From Tetracentron sinense (lineage: Eukaryota > Streptophyta > Magnoliopsida > Trochodendrales > Trochodendraceae), in assembly GCA_015143295.1 (NCBI GenBank), contig CM026560.1, positions 374,501-438,500 of the forward strand: a stretch of DNA of 64,000 nt, in the 5' to 3' direction. Below are positions 39,286-52,441 of the stretch, one piece after another. Both the position numbers and the translations under genes were made by a program. How positions within the stretch are numbered: the first letter of the stretch is position 1; the number at the start of each line of letters is the position of its first letter. The notes under the pieces are model-generated. The model ran no database searches, was not told the DNA's origin, and saw nothing but the letters and a program-made list of their open reading frames with translations.

Positions 39286-40146
39286 TCGTATCGTGAATCA
39301 CATGTCTTTTTCTTGTTTGTTTTCATATACTTATACTTTAGAAATCCCGGTCTATGCATGCATGCGCGTGTGTGTAGTATTTGTGGAATCATGATGGCAT
39401 GTTCAACTCAAGGATAGCATATAGCATTTCAATTCATATTGTAATCATGTGAGGAGTTAAAACAAGCATATAAGGCATTTGAACAAAATCACCATTTAAG
39501 GAAAAACTACCTAAATCATGCTCTCAAAATCTTCACTTAATTCCTTGTATTTTCCTTCATGCATTTTATTAAACAAGTAGCATTCCACATTTTTTTATAT
39601 TCATTTATTTCATATTTTCTCATTCACACTTTTCATCAAACACATGGGTGTATGTTTATTATGAGTACCTTGCCCTTCCATCGTTTTCATCACATCATTC
39701 ATCCCCAATCACACATCATCACTTCATTAGTTCATCTTATGCATTTTTAGGTGTCTTAGTTCATCTCAATTTTTGGAAAATACAAAATCAAAGCATCATC
39801 ATTTTTTAAGCAAAACCTAGGTTATTACTAAGTTAGTTAGCAGGGGTGTACTAACCTTAAGGATTTCCCCAAATCTTGAAGAAAACCCTTGATTTGAAAG
39901 TCTTTGAGTAGGGATCTCTTAGCTTGATGGAGGATGATCCTTGCTTGTAAATCTTTAAGCTTTGAGCTCCCTTGATAGTCTCTTGATCATGCTCCAAAAC
40001 CCCTCTTAGATTTCCCTCAATATCCTCTTCTCCTCTTTCTCTTTCTTAGGTTTAGGTTAAACCCAAAACCCCCAAGGCAAAGCCCTATTTATAGGAAAAA
40101 TGGTAGAAACCCTAAAAATCTCAAAAAAAACACAAAATCACACACC

Positions 40147-40361
40147 TACGATCGATCGTAAATCGTCCAGAAGTTTGCCCTATTTTGGAAATTTTACGAT
40201 CGTTCGTAGCTCACCTACGATCGTTCGTAGGGTATTTACGATCGTTCGTAAATCCTACAGAGAGTTTGCCTATTTCCAGAATCCTACGATTGTTCGTAGA
40301 ATTTCTATGATCGATCGTAGCTCACCTACAATCATTCGTAGGTTCTGTACGATCATTCGTA
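40147..40361. repeat. Eight palindromic TACGATCGWTCGTA motifs
   Basis: Eight 14-bp copies of TACGATCGATCGTA or close variants occur in 215 bp, spaced about 20-50 bp apart; the consensus is a perfect palindrome. They sit in the promoter-side part of the minus-strand LTR. Confidence 0.85.
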
Positions 40362-41288
40362 AATCTGACAGTGAATTTTCAGATTTTTCCCATTTTGGTA
40401 TTTCGACCATAACTTTTGACTCGTTTATCAGATTTTGACGACTCAACTTGCGTTGGATTCATCTTTCGAAGAGGAAAAAGTCCGGTGTTAGAATCTTCCA
40501 ATTCTTCTTTATTCATGGACCAAATTTCCCCTAAAGCTGACTGGTCTGCAATTGGGTTTCAGCAGTCCGGGTTTTCAACATATCCGACTTAAGAAATCCT
40601 ACTTTTTAACACTTAGAGTACTTTCCGATTCCCTTTTGACTTCCATGAACATTCCTTAACACTTAATTAAGACCACATAAACCCTAAAATTTCTCATTTC
40701 ATAGAAATGGAAGATTACAAAGGCTTAAAGCCTTGACACGAGTTCCAATACATAGACAAAAGTTCTGGGGTGCTACATCAACCATAGCCAAACCCTAAGT
40801 AAAAACCCTATGTATAACTGAAGGTCAACCCTAGATCAAACCCTAGGTCCAACCCTAGCTAACCCTAAGGCCCATAAGTGACCAAACCAAGGCCCTTAGG
40901 GCCTAAACCCGTAGACAAACAGCCCCTGGGCCCATGACCCAAGTCAAGCCTTGGGAGGGGGACCTAGCCCTGAAATTCAAAACTTCTGAGAATGTTGCTA
41001 ATCTAATTATCGGTATCTCTTTTGTAGAAAAATCGGCACCGCGTGCATGAGCATTTAAACTGGGTCAGACCCATTTCTAGAAAAGTTCAGTAATGGCAGT
41101 AATTATTCTACCACCATTATCAGTTTACTCTTGTAGGGGAATGGTAGTACTGGAATTACCGTCGTTCCCAGTTTGCGTAAGTTCAGGCCTTACACGCCCC
41201 CTGGCTAGCCTCCCACGCCTCTACCCAACTCCATACTCCCACCACCACCCTCCGTCTTATTTCCCTTCGTATCCTAGACCTCTAAGTC

Positions 41289-41296
41289 TATAAATA
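41289..41296 (+). promoter_or_regulatory. TATA box in the Tat-2 LTR
   Basis: TATAAATA in a CT-rich context, equivalent to the one at 59687. Confidence 0.5.
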
Positions 41297-42595
41297 TGGA
41301 CTCCCCTCCATCCTTCTTCCCCATTGAAAAGTCCTGATTATAAACTCTAAAAAATTCTAGAAATTCCTAGGATTCCCAGAGTCTTGTCCAAGAGCTAGAG
41401 TGATCTTCGAACCAGGAGTAAGCAGCCAAGGCGATCCTCAATGGAAAGAGCCCTCCTCCATTTGCACCACCACCTCAGTCATCATCACCACCGTGAAAGC
41501 ATAGCAGCAGGGTAGGTTTTTGCCCCTTCCCCCTTCTTCCACTACATACTTTGTGAGCCCCTGGTCCTACTCCAAAGGACTTTCTTATTTGTAGCAAATC
41601 CAGAAGAGAAGGTCTCCTGCCCCTCTCATAGGAATGGGGACCCTCTCAAGAGGAAAATTTTTTGTTTGGTGTAGTTTGTTTGAGTTTGTGCACACTGGAG
41701 CCATCCCTCAAACCCCCCAAGCTCCTAGAGTATCCTTAAAACAATAAGGATGACCCTGGAGTAGGCTTGGTTCGAAGACCAGAGGGAAAATTCGATTTAT
41801 TGGAAAATCCAGAAACTGCGGTAAACACAGTACTGCCATTTCTGAGCCTTCTCATTTTAGTAGCTCTGAGCTTCCTTTTGTAGGGCCCTGGTCCATTCCA
41901 GGGCTTGGACTTGACCCCTGAGACTCCCCCTGTCCACCCTTGGTCCTTCCAAGCTTATCAGACCTCTCTAACCATGGTTAATCTAAGTTGAACCAAATAA
42001 AACACAGAATGTCAATGAATAGTTCACTGACATTATGAGTTTTCTGGTTCTTGATAAATATGGCCACTGTAGGCTCAATCCAGACCAAACCCAATGTCCA
42101 GACTAGGCCCAGGACTTGCCCTAAAGTCCACTGAACACCCTCATGGGCCTAGCATCCTCTGATCATCACCCCAACCTTGTCCCTAACCAGCAAAACCATT
42201 TTCAATAGAAACTGAAAATGGCGGTACAATATTTATTGTCATTCCAATTCTGTGAAGGATTGGAATTGACGGTAATGCCAGTATCGAAAATTCCAACTTT
42301 TGTTAATTTGGATTTTGCACAGGATTCAAACCAGGTAGGAGGCAAGTCTAGGCCTTACCATGCTACTTGGGTCCACCTCAGATCTGCCCAGACCCCTAAC
42401 CATGGTTAAAGTTAACCTCGGTTAACTTTTGACCATGGTTAAGTCCATTGAACCTTAGAAAAAAAAAGAAAAATTTCTAAAAGTGCCAAAAAATGCAAAT
42501 GGACAAAAAATATAGTGTTGGGCCTTTTGAACCATGGTTAACAATCCTAACCATGGTTAGCTCAATATTTAACTCCGATTAAGAAACCTAGGCCT

Positions 42596-42850
42596 CTAAG
42601 CCCAAACCCGTGGTATCCGAGCCCATGCCTTAGCCTCTGGCTTAACTCCTTGGCCTCCGAGTCCATGCCTTAGCCTTCGGGCTCAATCCTAGGCCTTCGG
42701 GTCCATACCTTAGCCTCCGGGCTTAACCTTAGCCTTCAGGCTTAAACCTTAGCCTCCGGGCTTAAACCTAGGCCTCCGGGCCCATGCCTTAGCCTCCAGG
42801 CTTAACCCTAGCCTCCAGGCTTAAACCTTAGCCTTCAGGCCCAAACCCTA
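42596..42850 (+). repeat. Degenerate tandem repeat of about 20 bp
   Basis: About a dozen units like CCTTAGCCTCCGGGCTTAAA, with variants in CCGGG/CCAGG and CTTAAC/CCATG. It lies upstream of the Tat-2 leader. Confidence 0.8.
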
Positions 42851-43925
42851 ATACCATGCACTTGACCACCCTGGTCAATCCGGAACATAGGTTTAAGCCA
42901 AATAAACCTCATAATTATTCAAATACCTAAGTAATTAGCCTAATACTGATTCTTTCATATCTTTGGGTGTAGTTTGTATTGTGCATATCATACATATCAC
43001 AATAGTATAATTACTCATGAAAACCCAGTATAAAAGCTTAATACGCTTACGGCTATTGGATGATTATCCTCAGTGTTAGAAGCTTAACAGTCTTGAAGGT
43101 CCGCGAAATTACATCTATTGGATGATTATCATCAGGGAAGAATTTTGAACGCTCCCGCTTACACCAATCGTCCATTTTCAGGTATGTTTTATACTGGGGA
43201 GTCACATATACGATGTTAAGTGACCCTAAAACATTTTAGGAACACCTGTATTACCCAGAATTCAGCATATAGAATAAGGTAAGGTATAGTCTACAAGCAG
43301 CCATCCTGGAGGGATACTCTAAACCCAAACCTGCTTATAAACTATACATGTCTCTAATTATGGTTGAATATCAGGGCACTCTACCCAGGTAAACACTCAT
43401 TTAGGGGTATGTAATGAGTAATACTTGTACTTGTAGTAAAACACATCTAACCCTGTATCCTGAAATTGTATATGGGATTCAAATCTCAAGCAGGTAGGTC
43501 TCAATAAGACCTATCCGAGCCTTGACCTAATAGGCCCCCGGTTTCCAACAACCAGGGTAAAGCATGTTGGACCTATGCCCGACTGCCCTATCGAATCACA
43601 TGTGCCTTGTCAAATCGAATCAAAATCTAAAATAAAAAAAAATACAATCATCATTATCAGCATTTTTGCATTTGTATACATAGTACACTTACACAAAGTC
43701 TGTCTTTGTCCAGATAGATGACAAGACCTTCAGGGATTGTTAAGTCAATTGACCAACTGTCACAACCTATGCATTTGACCTCTCAAGCAACATGTGATGA
43801 CAACCTCCATAATATAATTGAAGCCCTCACTCCTAGTCAATGTTTCACTTGAGCTGAGTACTACAAATCCATCTTAAACCTATCCACGGTCAAACTAGAT
43901 TGACGCCTCATAAATGCCGCTATCT

Positions 43926-44800
43926 AGTGTTGGAATCCATCCTACATGATGTTCTGTTTCGGTAAGAACGAACTGTGTCCAACATTGGAAGAAATTCAGC
44001 GCATCTTGGGCTTAATCATGGACGGCGAAACCATAGTACCACACTACAAGACAACGTATAAGGCAAACCTCTTAAGGTTTTTACATATCAAGTATGCTTG
44101 CCTGAAGCATGGTCCTAATGGCTCTTACGATCGGATACCAATAAGCTATCTTGAGGATCGGTATAGCCGCAAATGGAACCCCGATAGTATAGCAACTGAA
44201 CTACCCGATCTCAACGCCTTTGCATTGATAGTTATGTCTCAGTTGGTCTTCCTTAAGTGCTACACCCTCGCTGACTCAGTACTTGTATGGGTCATCGAAG
44301 ACATGTGCAGCTCAAGAACAGTTGTCCCGATCATCCTCGCAGAACTTCTCAGGGCTCTCAGTCGAGTCGTAGACTGCCGAAAGGGCATCTGCTACGCCAT
44401 TGCACCACTATTACACCTATGGTTAGTAGGGTACCTACCTATAATTATCTTGGTGCCTGCCGACCTCCGCAAAGCTTACAGTCTCTACCAAGGAAAATTA
44501 CTCAAAATCATGGCCAGATTGTGTCTGCAGATGTCATGATTCTTTACTAGCTTCTCCAAACCCTGACAAATGAGTAGATTATATGGAAATGTGAGTGGTA
44601 AATGCTGAAAAGTTACCTCATGTTATCGTAATAGGAAGATGATGCATGATCCTAGCCGGTCTGACCGGTTCAACAACATATGTGCCACTCCGAGTCCTTC
44701 GCCAGTTTGGACTCCCTCAGCATATCCCGATGATAGACAGACTGAGAAATGATAGTGTTGACTTCACTGTGCACTCCAAGTGCCTTAGCCAACACTTTCA
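43926..44800 (+). pseudogene. Tat-2 ORF1 (extra ORF upstream of gag), N-terminal part
   Basis: 43946-44539 encodes FCFGKNELCPTLEEIQRILG, LLRFLHIKY and LNAFALIVMSQLVFL. It is homologous to 48020 onward in the larger element (FHFGKQELCPTLEEI). This is the plant family seen as the extra ORF1 before gag in Ogre-type Tat elements; its role is unknown. A further ILAGLTGSTTYVPLRVLRQF follows in a shifted frame (44646). It breaks off at about 44800 where minus-strand gypsy sequence begins. Confidence 0.7.
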
Positions 44801-46373
44801 GTCAAAGTGGCAAAGCTCCAGAGAGACAAATGGCCAAACTTTGTGGTCACAGCAAGACCACCAAGTAGGGTATTGGACTTCTCTTATGAACCCTGCTTTG
44901 AGGAGTTTATCAACCTCAGCTTCAATTTGAGTGACCAGTTCTGGGTGAGATCTTCTTTGTGTCTGCTTGATTGGCCTGACATCTTCTCGAGTTGTGAGAT
45001 GATGGACTGTAATTTTTGGATCTAAGCCAAACATTTCTGTATAATTCCAGGTAAAGACATCCTTGTACTCTTTCAGGAGACAAAGATATTCCTCTTTTTC
45101 TATTTGAGAAAGGGAGGTACATATGAATGTTGGTCTTGGGTCCTGTTCTGAGCCAAGGTTAACTTCAAGGAAGTCATCAACTGTTGCTTGACCCCCAGCT
45201 TCAAATTTTGGAGGAGCTGGATAGACTTCCGTTTCTTCAGGTGGTTCTTCTATGATCTTTTCTTCTCCTGAAGAGAAGTCTTCATCTACCGTAATAGTAT
45301 TTACGGTCCAGACCTGATCTTCATTGGGTGAAGGATCAAAGTTTCCTGACTCAGATCTTCTCAAGTTAGAGCCAATCATCTTACCGGTAGCCAAAGTCCT
45401 GAGTGCTGGCATAATTTCATGCTCAGCCTGCTCTTTTTCTTCAGTATTAAATTCATGTTTCTCAAGTATTTTCTTGATAGTTAGATTATACATAGGCTCC
45501 TTCTGGTAAGGTTTCATTTTTCTGTCCATTCTGTTGTTCTAGGAGGTGGCCTTGCGTGCTTGCCCTGGGAATGATAAACAATGGGTTTTTTTCGTGCTCC
45601 TTTGGATGAGACAATGATACTGGGAATGACTTCCGTTGTTGGCCATTTTTACCATGCACTGAGACTGACCTTAGCTAGGCTATCAATCATATCTTGATGT
45701 ACCACTTCAACCCATGGGGATGTTTAGCGGGACTGTCTTTTTCGGGAGCCACTCCATAAAGGTTTCTTATGATGAGAGCTCTTCTCTGACCATGACCATA
45801 TTTACGGCCTGGTTGTGATTTCTCTCAAATATAAAGACTGGGGGCTCATATCTTAGCCCTGGCATATTTGTATCAACATAGTCCCCAATATCTAGGTTCT
45901 TATGTTGATCCATTTTGAGCGCAACTTTATAAGCCGGTAGAAGAGTCTCTTTGACCTGTTCCCCTTCTTCAGGATTCAATCCATGATTTTTTAGGACTAT
46001 GAGGGTCTATTTGCCATAACTTGACTTTTTCCTATAAGGATTGATCACCCTGTATCTTTCATCAGTGTACACGGGATTAATTCTTTCATATTGGTCGAAA
46101 GAATTATAAAGTACGGGTTTTTGTCCTCTTCTTGTGACTGGAACTGTGCGACTAGAGGTAGTTTCTGCCATTGTATAGTCCATCTTCCTCAAAGAAACCA
46201 GATGATCAACTTTTAAAGCTTGAAGATGGTCAACTTGGTTAACCTCATAAATCTAGAAGGGGTCAGCCGATTTGTCCATTTTGAGATTCTAAGGGGTTCG
46301 ACCAAAGCCAGGGTCGATTGCCCTTCTTTTCTCTGGGACTTTGGGGTATATTTGAACACTATTTTTGAAATTG
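44798..46373 (-). pseudogene. Minus-strand gypsy fragment: gag-pol linker and pre-RT region
   Basis: The minus strand from about 46280 reads MAETTSSRTVPVTRRGQKPV, QYERINPVY and TNMPGLRYEPPVFIFERN. From 45529 it reads acidic linker, then DPRPTFICTSLSQIEKEEYL, YKDVFTWNYTEMFGLDPKI, HHLTTREDVRPIKQTQRR and EVDKLLKAGFIREV, the RT entry of a different Tat/Athila-like element. It ends before the RT catalytic core. It lies between Tat-2 ORF1 and the truncated LTR of Tat-3. Confidence 0.75.
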
Positions 46374-47040
46374 AACTTTGGTTAAACCCTAGTTAAACTC
46401 TGATTAAACCCTAGTCAACCAAACCGAACCTCGGCTAAACCCTTATCCGAACCCTGGTTTAGTTTCACACCGGCAAAATCTAACTCGCTCCTCAACACAA
46501 GCTTAAAAGGCCACCTTGCTCCTCAAATAGGAGCAAAAACCCTCAAACCTTTCAATCACCCACAATCTAGTAATCAAATCAAATCAAATCAAATCATCAA
46601 TTCCCTTCCGGAACTACGTGCGGCTTGATTCAACTAACAGTGGATACGTAGGCAACCCTGATCGGGTTCAGCTCCCCCTAAGATAGAATCCCTATTCCGT
46701 TTCTACCTTGTTCATCTCAATTTATTTATTTTTTAATATTACATTTCTCAGCATATAGATCAAATTGTAAGCTTCTTTATGGTTTCCTTTATTTAATTTA
46801 GACTTAGGGAGTAGGTAACCATCTTCGAATGGGAGTTTAGGGGTGCCTAACACCTTCCCCTAACTCAATTGAATTTCTTACCCAGACCTCTGACTTTCAG
46901 ACTATGCTTTATCTAACAATTTCAGGGACTTATTTCTCTCAGAATTAGATAGGTGGCGACTCTCAACCCAATTGCTATTTATCACTATTTCTCCTTAGAA
47001 TCAATCCTATCGGGAGTGGAGGGTAAAATTTAGGTACTCA
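46374..47040 (+). repeat. Tat-3 5' LTR, 3' third only
   Basis: It matches 60482-61147 from AACTTTGGTTAAACCCTAG to GGTACTCA. The first about 1.6 kb of the LTR, including promoter, is missing and replaced by the minus-strand gypsy fragment. Confidence 0.85.
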
Positions 47041-47044
47041 CAGC

Positions 47045-47062
47045 TGGCGACTCCATTAGAGA
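47045..47062 (+). other. Tat-3 primer-binding site
   Basis: TGGCGACTCCATTAGAGA begins four bases after the LTR end. TGGCGACTC is the start usual in Tat/Ogre PBS, attributed to tRNA-Arg. Confidence 0.65.
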
Positions 47063-47805
47063 CTCTGGTTTCGCAGACCAGTTTCAAGCCAAAACCTAAG
47101 TCTGAATTAAATACTGGGAACCACAACAGAATTTTTCAATTTCATCTATATGTTATTTCATTCATTTTTTTAATTAAAACATCGGACATTTGTTTGCAAA
47201 ACTTAGCAACATGCCTAGGGTTCTATTTTTATTCATTGCTTGATTTTGATTGATGCATTCATATTCATTGCATAATAGAATAAAAACCCTTCACCTATCT
47301 AGCTGGATCCGGTAAGCTTACAATCGAGGGATGGTTATCCCCGATGCTAGAGCCTAAAGATCTGTTGAAAGTACTGGTTGTAGACCGAGAGATGGTTATC
47401 TCCGGTAAATGTGACTGGTCTTTTCCGCTTATACCAATCGTCCTTTTTCAGGTATGTTCTATACCAGGGAGTCATATATACGGTCAAGTGCTTCTCACCT
47501 TATAGTCAAAACCTTGCATACACTAACATAAGCATGTAGACTATAGATTATGTTGGGGTATAAACTAGTAGCTACTTGTCAGGAGGGACAACCTTATCCT
47601 TATTCTGCTACTAGTTTAGGCCGCTCCTACATCATCTATTAGATATAGGAACACCAGTATCCCTATACCTAAACCAATTTAGAGCTTGTGTGAACCCTGC
47701 TTGGTTCTTGTTGTGAATTACTTCCTTCTTGAATGTTTTTTTTCATGTTTTTATATATACATTCATCTTAGGTTAGATATGTCTAAATTTTGTCTGCATC
47801 ATATA

Positions 47806-49494
47806 GATGGTAGGTCCTTCACGTTCTCATAACCTCGTCAAACTGCAGGAGCGCTCAGGATGTGAACCTTCAGTATTATCAGTCATTTCCACCCTCACAT
47901 TGGAGCAAAGAATGGTTTGGCAATAGGAGTACCATCTGGGGTACACTCTAGAGCTAAGCAGAATAAATCCAGACTGACGCCTTCTTCAAGTTGTCATCCA
48001 TTGTTGGGATGAGAAGACGATGACCTTTCATTTCGGTAAACAGGAGTTGTGTCCAACCTTAGAGGAGATCAGTCACATTTCGGGTCTTAACTCAAGAGAA
48101 GATATTGTGCTTCCACAACACCAAGGGAACTATAAGCGGACGCTAGCCAGGTTTCTCGAGGTAAGAGAAGACCAAGTGCTCAGAGGGGTAGAGAAGTCAT
48201 ATAGTAAATGTCTCTTGACTTACCTACTACCCTTGTATGACTAGGACTGGGATTACACTGCCCCCAAAGTTAATGCGGGTAGATTAAATGCATTTACTTT
48301 GACAGTAGTGGGTCAAGTCCTATTCCCCAAAGGGCCAAAACATGCAGAGGCCGTATTATGCAACGTCATTAGGCAAGTCCAAGAAAGAGCTACCCTTATC
48401 CTAATGTTACTAGTCGAGCTTATTAAGATATTTCGTTCTGTTCCAGTCATCAAAATGGGTCATTCAATAGTTGTATCACTCTTCTACACATTTGGTTAGT
48501 TGAGCACATTCCAAGTATTGTGTCGCCCCCCACAAGGCCAATCAAGTTCAACAGCATGGTTCTACAATTCTTGGTACAACGTCATAAGCCGGCTTTTATA
48601 GATGCAGAACTTTACCTTTCTCACCTCCAAACCTTGAAGGAGGATGACATCATATGGCAACCCACCTGGATGCCTAGACAGATTCTGCCGCGCCTTAACA
48701 CAGTTCGACGTACTTGTATCATTTTAGCCGGGCTTTCGAGATCAGCACCTTATGCACCTCTCCGCATTCTCTGACAATTGGGGTATGCCCAATTCATCCC
48801 TACCTGGGAACCCATGCATGAAGACTTCATCGACTTTAAAGGCACCTCAGAGCATATGAGGCAGGAATTTGCATCAAGCTAGAGGCTCTCCCACTGGCAA
48901 GAGGATGAAAAGCTTGAATACTGTATGACCCCTCAGACGGTGGATGGCTATGATTAGTGGTTGATGTTAGAAGACCAGATAAGCAGCATGCCGATACCCG
49001 TTGAGCTACCAACACCGGCGAGACGTCCGAGGCATGGCACTATACCGATTGCAGGAACCACTCGGCCTTGGGTGGATACATTTCTACATACCCGCATGAG
49101 TATCAGAGCCGAGGAAAATGAGATCACAGTAGCGAAAGCTCGACTGGCAGCAAAAGAGTGGAAGATGAAGAAGTATGTGCACAAAGTCCGACAAGAGGTA
49201 GGCCGTTTGATGCAGGAGAAAATTCAGGCTGAGCATTTTGTAGCTTCCCTGCAGAAGGTAGTTAAGAACCAAGCTAGGAGCAAGAAAGATCTCAAGACTC
49301 ATCTCCAATTTGTGCAAGAGCAGCTAGACATAGCCAGCGATGAGCTCAGTACCAAGATACGCCAGTACATTCTGGGGACTCAGAATGCAGCAGAGACGAT
49401 TGATATGCTGGAGGTTCACATTGAGGCCCTGAATCAGCAAATCATAGAGCTTGAGGGTGAGCCCCTACTGCTAGAATTTGACATTCCTCTCTGA
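47806..49494 (+). pseudogene. Tat-3 ORF1 (upstream extra ORF)
   Basis: It starts at ATG 47806 (MVGPSRSHNLVKLQERSG). Domain with FHFGKQELCPTLEEISHISG, LNAFTLTVVGQVLFP and LRTCIILAGL-like segments, then a 177-residue C-terminal coiled coil (48961-49494) with many Glu/Lys/Arg (RAEENEITVAKARLAAKEW, VRQEVGRLMQEKIQAEH) ending in LLEFDIPL. Stops at about 47925, 48241 and 48499 plus frame changes break it. Function in the element is unknown. Confidence 0.72.
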
Positions 49495-49654
49495 AGGACT
49501 TGCTTAGGGTCATGGTCATGCACTTGCATCTGTTTTAAAAAGCACTTTTGTTATGTACATAAACTAGTTCTCCTCTTTTGAGTATGTAAGACATTTTTTG
49601 ATAAAGTGCAGTTACATCTTGTATATAAAACTACTGTGTGAATAAAAACTCTTT

Positions 49655-52441
49655 TTGTCTCTTATGATATGTCTCCTTTATCAGTCATTTGTCGTATCTA
49701 TCATGTGTCAACATATGACTCGATTTATAACCGCAGCTCTCATACGAGAAGCTCTTGCACAAGCTACTACTCAAGGAAGTTCATCAGAAGTCGAGATGAA
49801 TCAAGGCGAATTCCTAGACCCTCAGGATCTAGAGGAGGAAACAACCCGCAACACTCAGGACATCATGGAAATCAAGGGCTCGATACATGATATCTTGGAA
49901 GCTCTTAGAACTCTCAATGCTACACGAGCAACTAACCAACCCAGCTTGTCCGCCCCACCAAATCAATCCAATCCATCTCCCCCTCTACCAAACCAACCAA
50001 ACAAGATTCACCTCAAAGTTCAACCAAAATCCACTTCCAACCCTAACCCAGACTTGGATTTTGATCAACATGACCAAGGCGAGGGAGAGATAAATCGACC
50101 CACATACTCTGTAGGACCACAGATTCCTAATGCATCTGACCTCTCATCTCTTTTCAAAGATCAGTTTCAAGAGATGCAAAAAGAAATCAAAAAACTGAAG
50201 GCAGTACAGGATACTCCGGGTAAAGAGTTCACAGACCTGGCTTTCTATTCCGAGGTTGTAGTTCCTAAAAATTTTAAGATGCCCGATTTTGAGAAGTATA
50301 ATGGAAAAGGGTGCCCTCATACCCACCTTCGACTTTATTACACAGACATGTTGGACCATGGGGACAATGGCCCTTTGTTAATTCGGTGCTTCCAAAAGAG
50401 TCTGAAGGGGGCAGCCCTTGTATGGTTCACTTCCCTCGATATGGGGCAATTCAAAACTTGGAAGGATCTAATCAGCGCATTCCTCAAGCAGTTTTCATTT
50501 AACATGGAGTTGCTACGTCAAAAAGGAGACTTAGAACAAATGACTCAGAAGAGCGATGAGCCATTCATGGAATATGCTGTCAGATGGAGAGAGATGGCAT
50601 CCAAGATGAATGTATCTCTGCCTGATGAAGAACTCATAGCTACATTCTAGGCAACACTCAGGCCACCTTATTCGACTCTCATGATAGCTTTACCAGCTAC
50701 CGACTTTCCTAGTATCGCCAATAGTGGAGTTAGAATCGAAACTGCCATTCGAAATGACATCATTACTGCCAATTTCAGTCAGCCTGCCACTCAGCAGTCA
50801 AGCACTAGTAACCGAAATATTTTCAGGAAAGATCAGAAGAAGAAAGAAGGAGATGTGCAAATGGTAGCACTAGCAAAACCAGTAGCGCCAGCAGTGCCAG
50901 TACAGTTGCCCATAAATGCAACGCAACAGCAGCCGATAGCCCCGGCTCAGCCCAGTAACCAACCTCGTACCCCTGCACCTCAGCAAGTGCGAACACTACC
51001 CAGAACTTTCACCCCTCTACCTTATCCTCTCAGCCAGCTGTTACCATTTCTTATACAAAAAGGAATACTTTCACCCAGACCCCCAATGCCAATACCCACT
51101 AATCCGGCAGCCACCTTTCGTATGGACCAGTATTGTGCTTTTTATCAAGGTCCTCGACACCTTACTAATAGATGTTTTACTTTAAAGCATGCAATTCAAG
51201 ACCTCTTCGACCAGAAAAAGATCGAGTTAGCCCCAGGAAACATAAACATTATCCAGGCCCCTTTACCACCTCACAATCAGCAAGTTAATGTTTTAGAGGA
51301 GACAGAATCTTGGGTATGTACGATTGACCCTTTTACCTCACCTATCACTGAATTTTCAATTCAAATTTCTTCTGATCTTCCGGTCCAAGTCATAGAAGGA
51401 GTCACTTACTTGATACCATGTCAAGCCAATTGGCCACTAATCCTGTCAACCCCATCAGCTATGCCCGTTATCGTCCCCTTCATCCCCCCATCGATCTATA
51501 ACCTCGATCAAGTACCACATACCTATCTGTCCACTTCCTACCCATCTGAGCCGGGGAGCATTGACATTGCAAGCCTCACCAGGTCTAGCAGATTATATCC
51601 ACCAAATCCTTCTGTAAATATGCCAGAAGGGGGCAAAGGGAAAGAAAAGGTTATTGACTTGGAGAAAGAGAGCGAGGATTCTGAAGCCTTGTTAAAAGCC
51701 ATTCAGAAGACCGAAGAATATCATATCACCCAACAGCTCAGTAAAATCTCAGCCCAAATTTCTAAAATGGGGTTGTTACTAACTTCTGATCACCACCGGA
51801 AGCAATTGATCAAAGTTTTCAATAATGCCCACGTCACTCCAGATATTACTCCAGAAAAGTTGGGGCAACTAGTGGGTCAAGTGCTGGAACCAAAAGTCAT
51901 ATCATTTACTGAGGGAAAAATTCCTGAGGACACATCTCATACTAGGGCACTATATATTACGGTGGTTTGCAGGAGCAAGCACCTTTCTTCAGTCTTGATT
52001 GACAATGGCTCAGGACTAAATGTTTGTACTTTGAACATGTTGCAGAGCATTGGTCTGGATTTAAGTCGTGGGAATAAAAGGCCTATGACGATCCAGGCAT
52101 TTGATAATTCTACACGGCAGAACCTTGGTGACGTCAATTTGAATGTTACTATCGGCCCGGTAGATTTTCTTATCGATTTCCAGGTAGTGGATGTCCCGGC
52201 ATCCTTCACTTTACTCTTCGAAAGACCATGGATCCATATGGCCAAGGCAGTACCATCCACGCTACATCAGAGAATAAAGTTTATTCAATGGGACCAGTTG
52301 ATCTTCATCCCATCAGAAAGTTTGTTTTATTCCATTCTTGAGGTTCAAGAAGAAAGGCTAAAGCCCGTGTTTATAACTCAGCAGTTTGAGGAAGTAAGTT
52401 TTATTACACAGATTGAGGTCAAGGAAAAAAATGCTAGATAG
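49655..52441 (+). pseudogene. Tat-3 gag-protease, one internal TAG
   Basis: A single frame of 929 codons with one TAG at 50648-50650. Gag: LKAVQDTPGKEFTD, PKNFKMPDFEKYNGKGCP, LKGAALVWFTSLD, FNMELLRQKGDLEQM. A basic/proline-rich linker follows, then YCAFYQGPRHLTNRCFTLKH, a degenerate knuckle-like motif (CxFHxGxxHxTxxCxxLK in relatives). Protease: SVLIDNGSGLNVCTLNML near residues 784-801 with the flap and VVDVPASFTLLFERPWIH. D-N-G in the active site is usual in this lineage. Confidence 0.85.

Larger units (their letters stand above)
38185..40777 (-). mobile_element. Chromovirus-type gypsy LTR on the minus strand
   Basis: On the minus strand it begins TGTAGCACCCCAGAACTTTT at 40777. Near 38600 it shares CTCAGCCGA...TTTATGTC with the LTR fragment at 5780. 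Both are followed by a short open stretch ending in acidic/aromatic residues. No gag or pol is attached, so it is probably a solo LTR. The left limit is approximate. Confidence 0.6.
40778..43945 (+). mobile_element. LTR/leader part of a truncated Tat/Ogre element (Tat-2)
   Basis: Non-coding. It has a plant TATA box (TATAAATA, 41289-41296) with CT-rich sequence after it. 43047-43230 matches the 5' leader of the next element at 47309-47490 (GGATGGTTATC, CGCTTATACCAATCGTCC, CAGGTATGTT.TATAC). Frequent CCATGGTTAA words occur. LTR limits are not resolved. Confidence 0.6.

Noticed and set aside
51990-52050. D-N-G protease active site as an unusual mutation
   Set aside because: Related Tat-lineage elements commonly read IDNGSALN here, so it is not specific to this copy.
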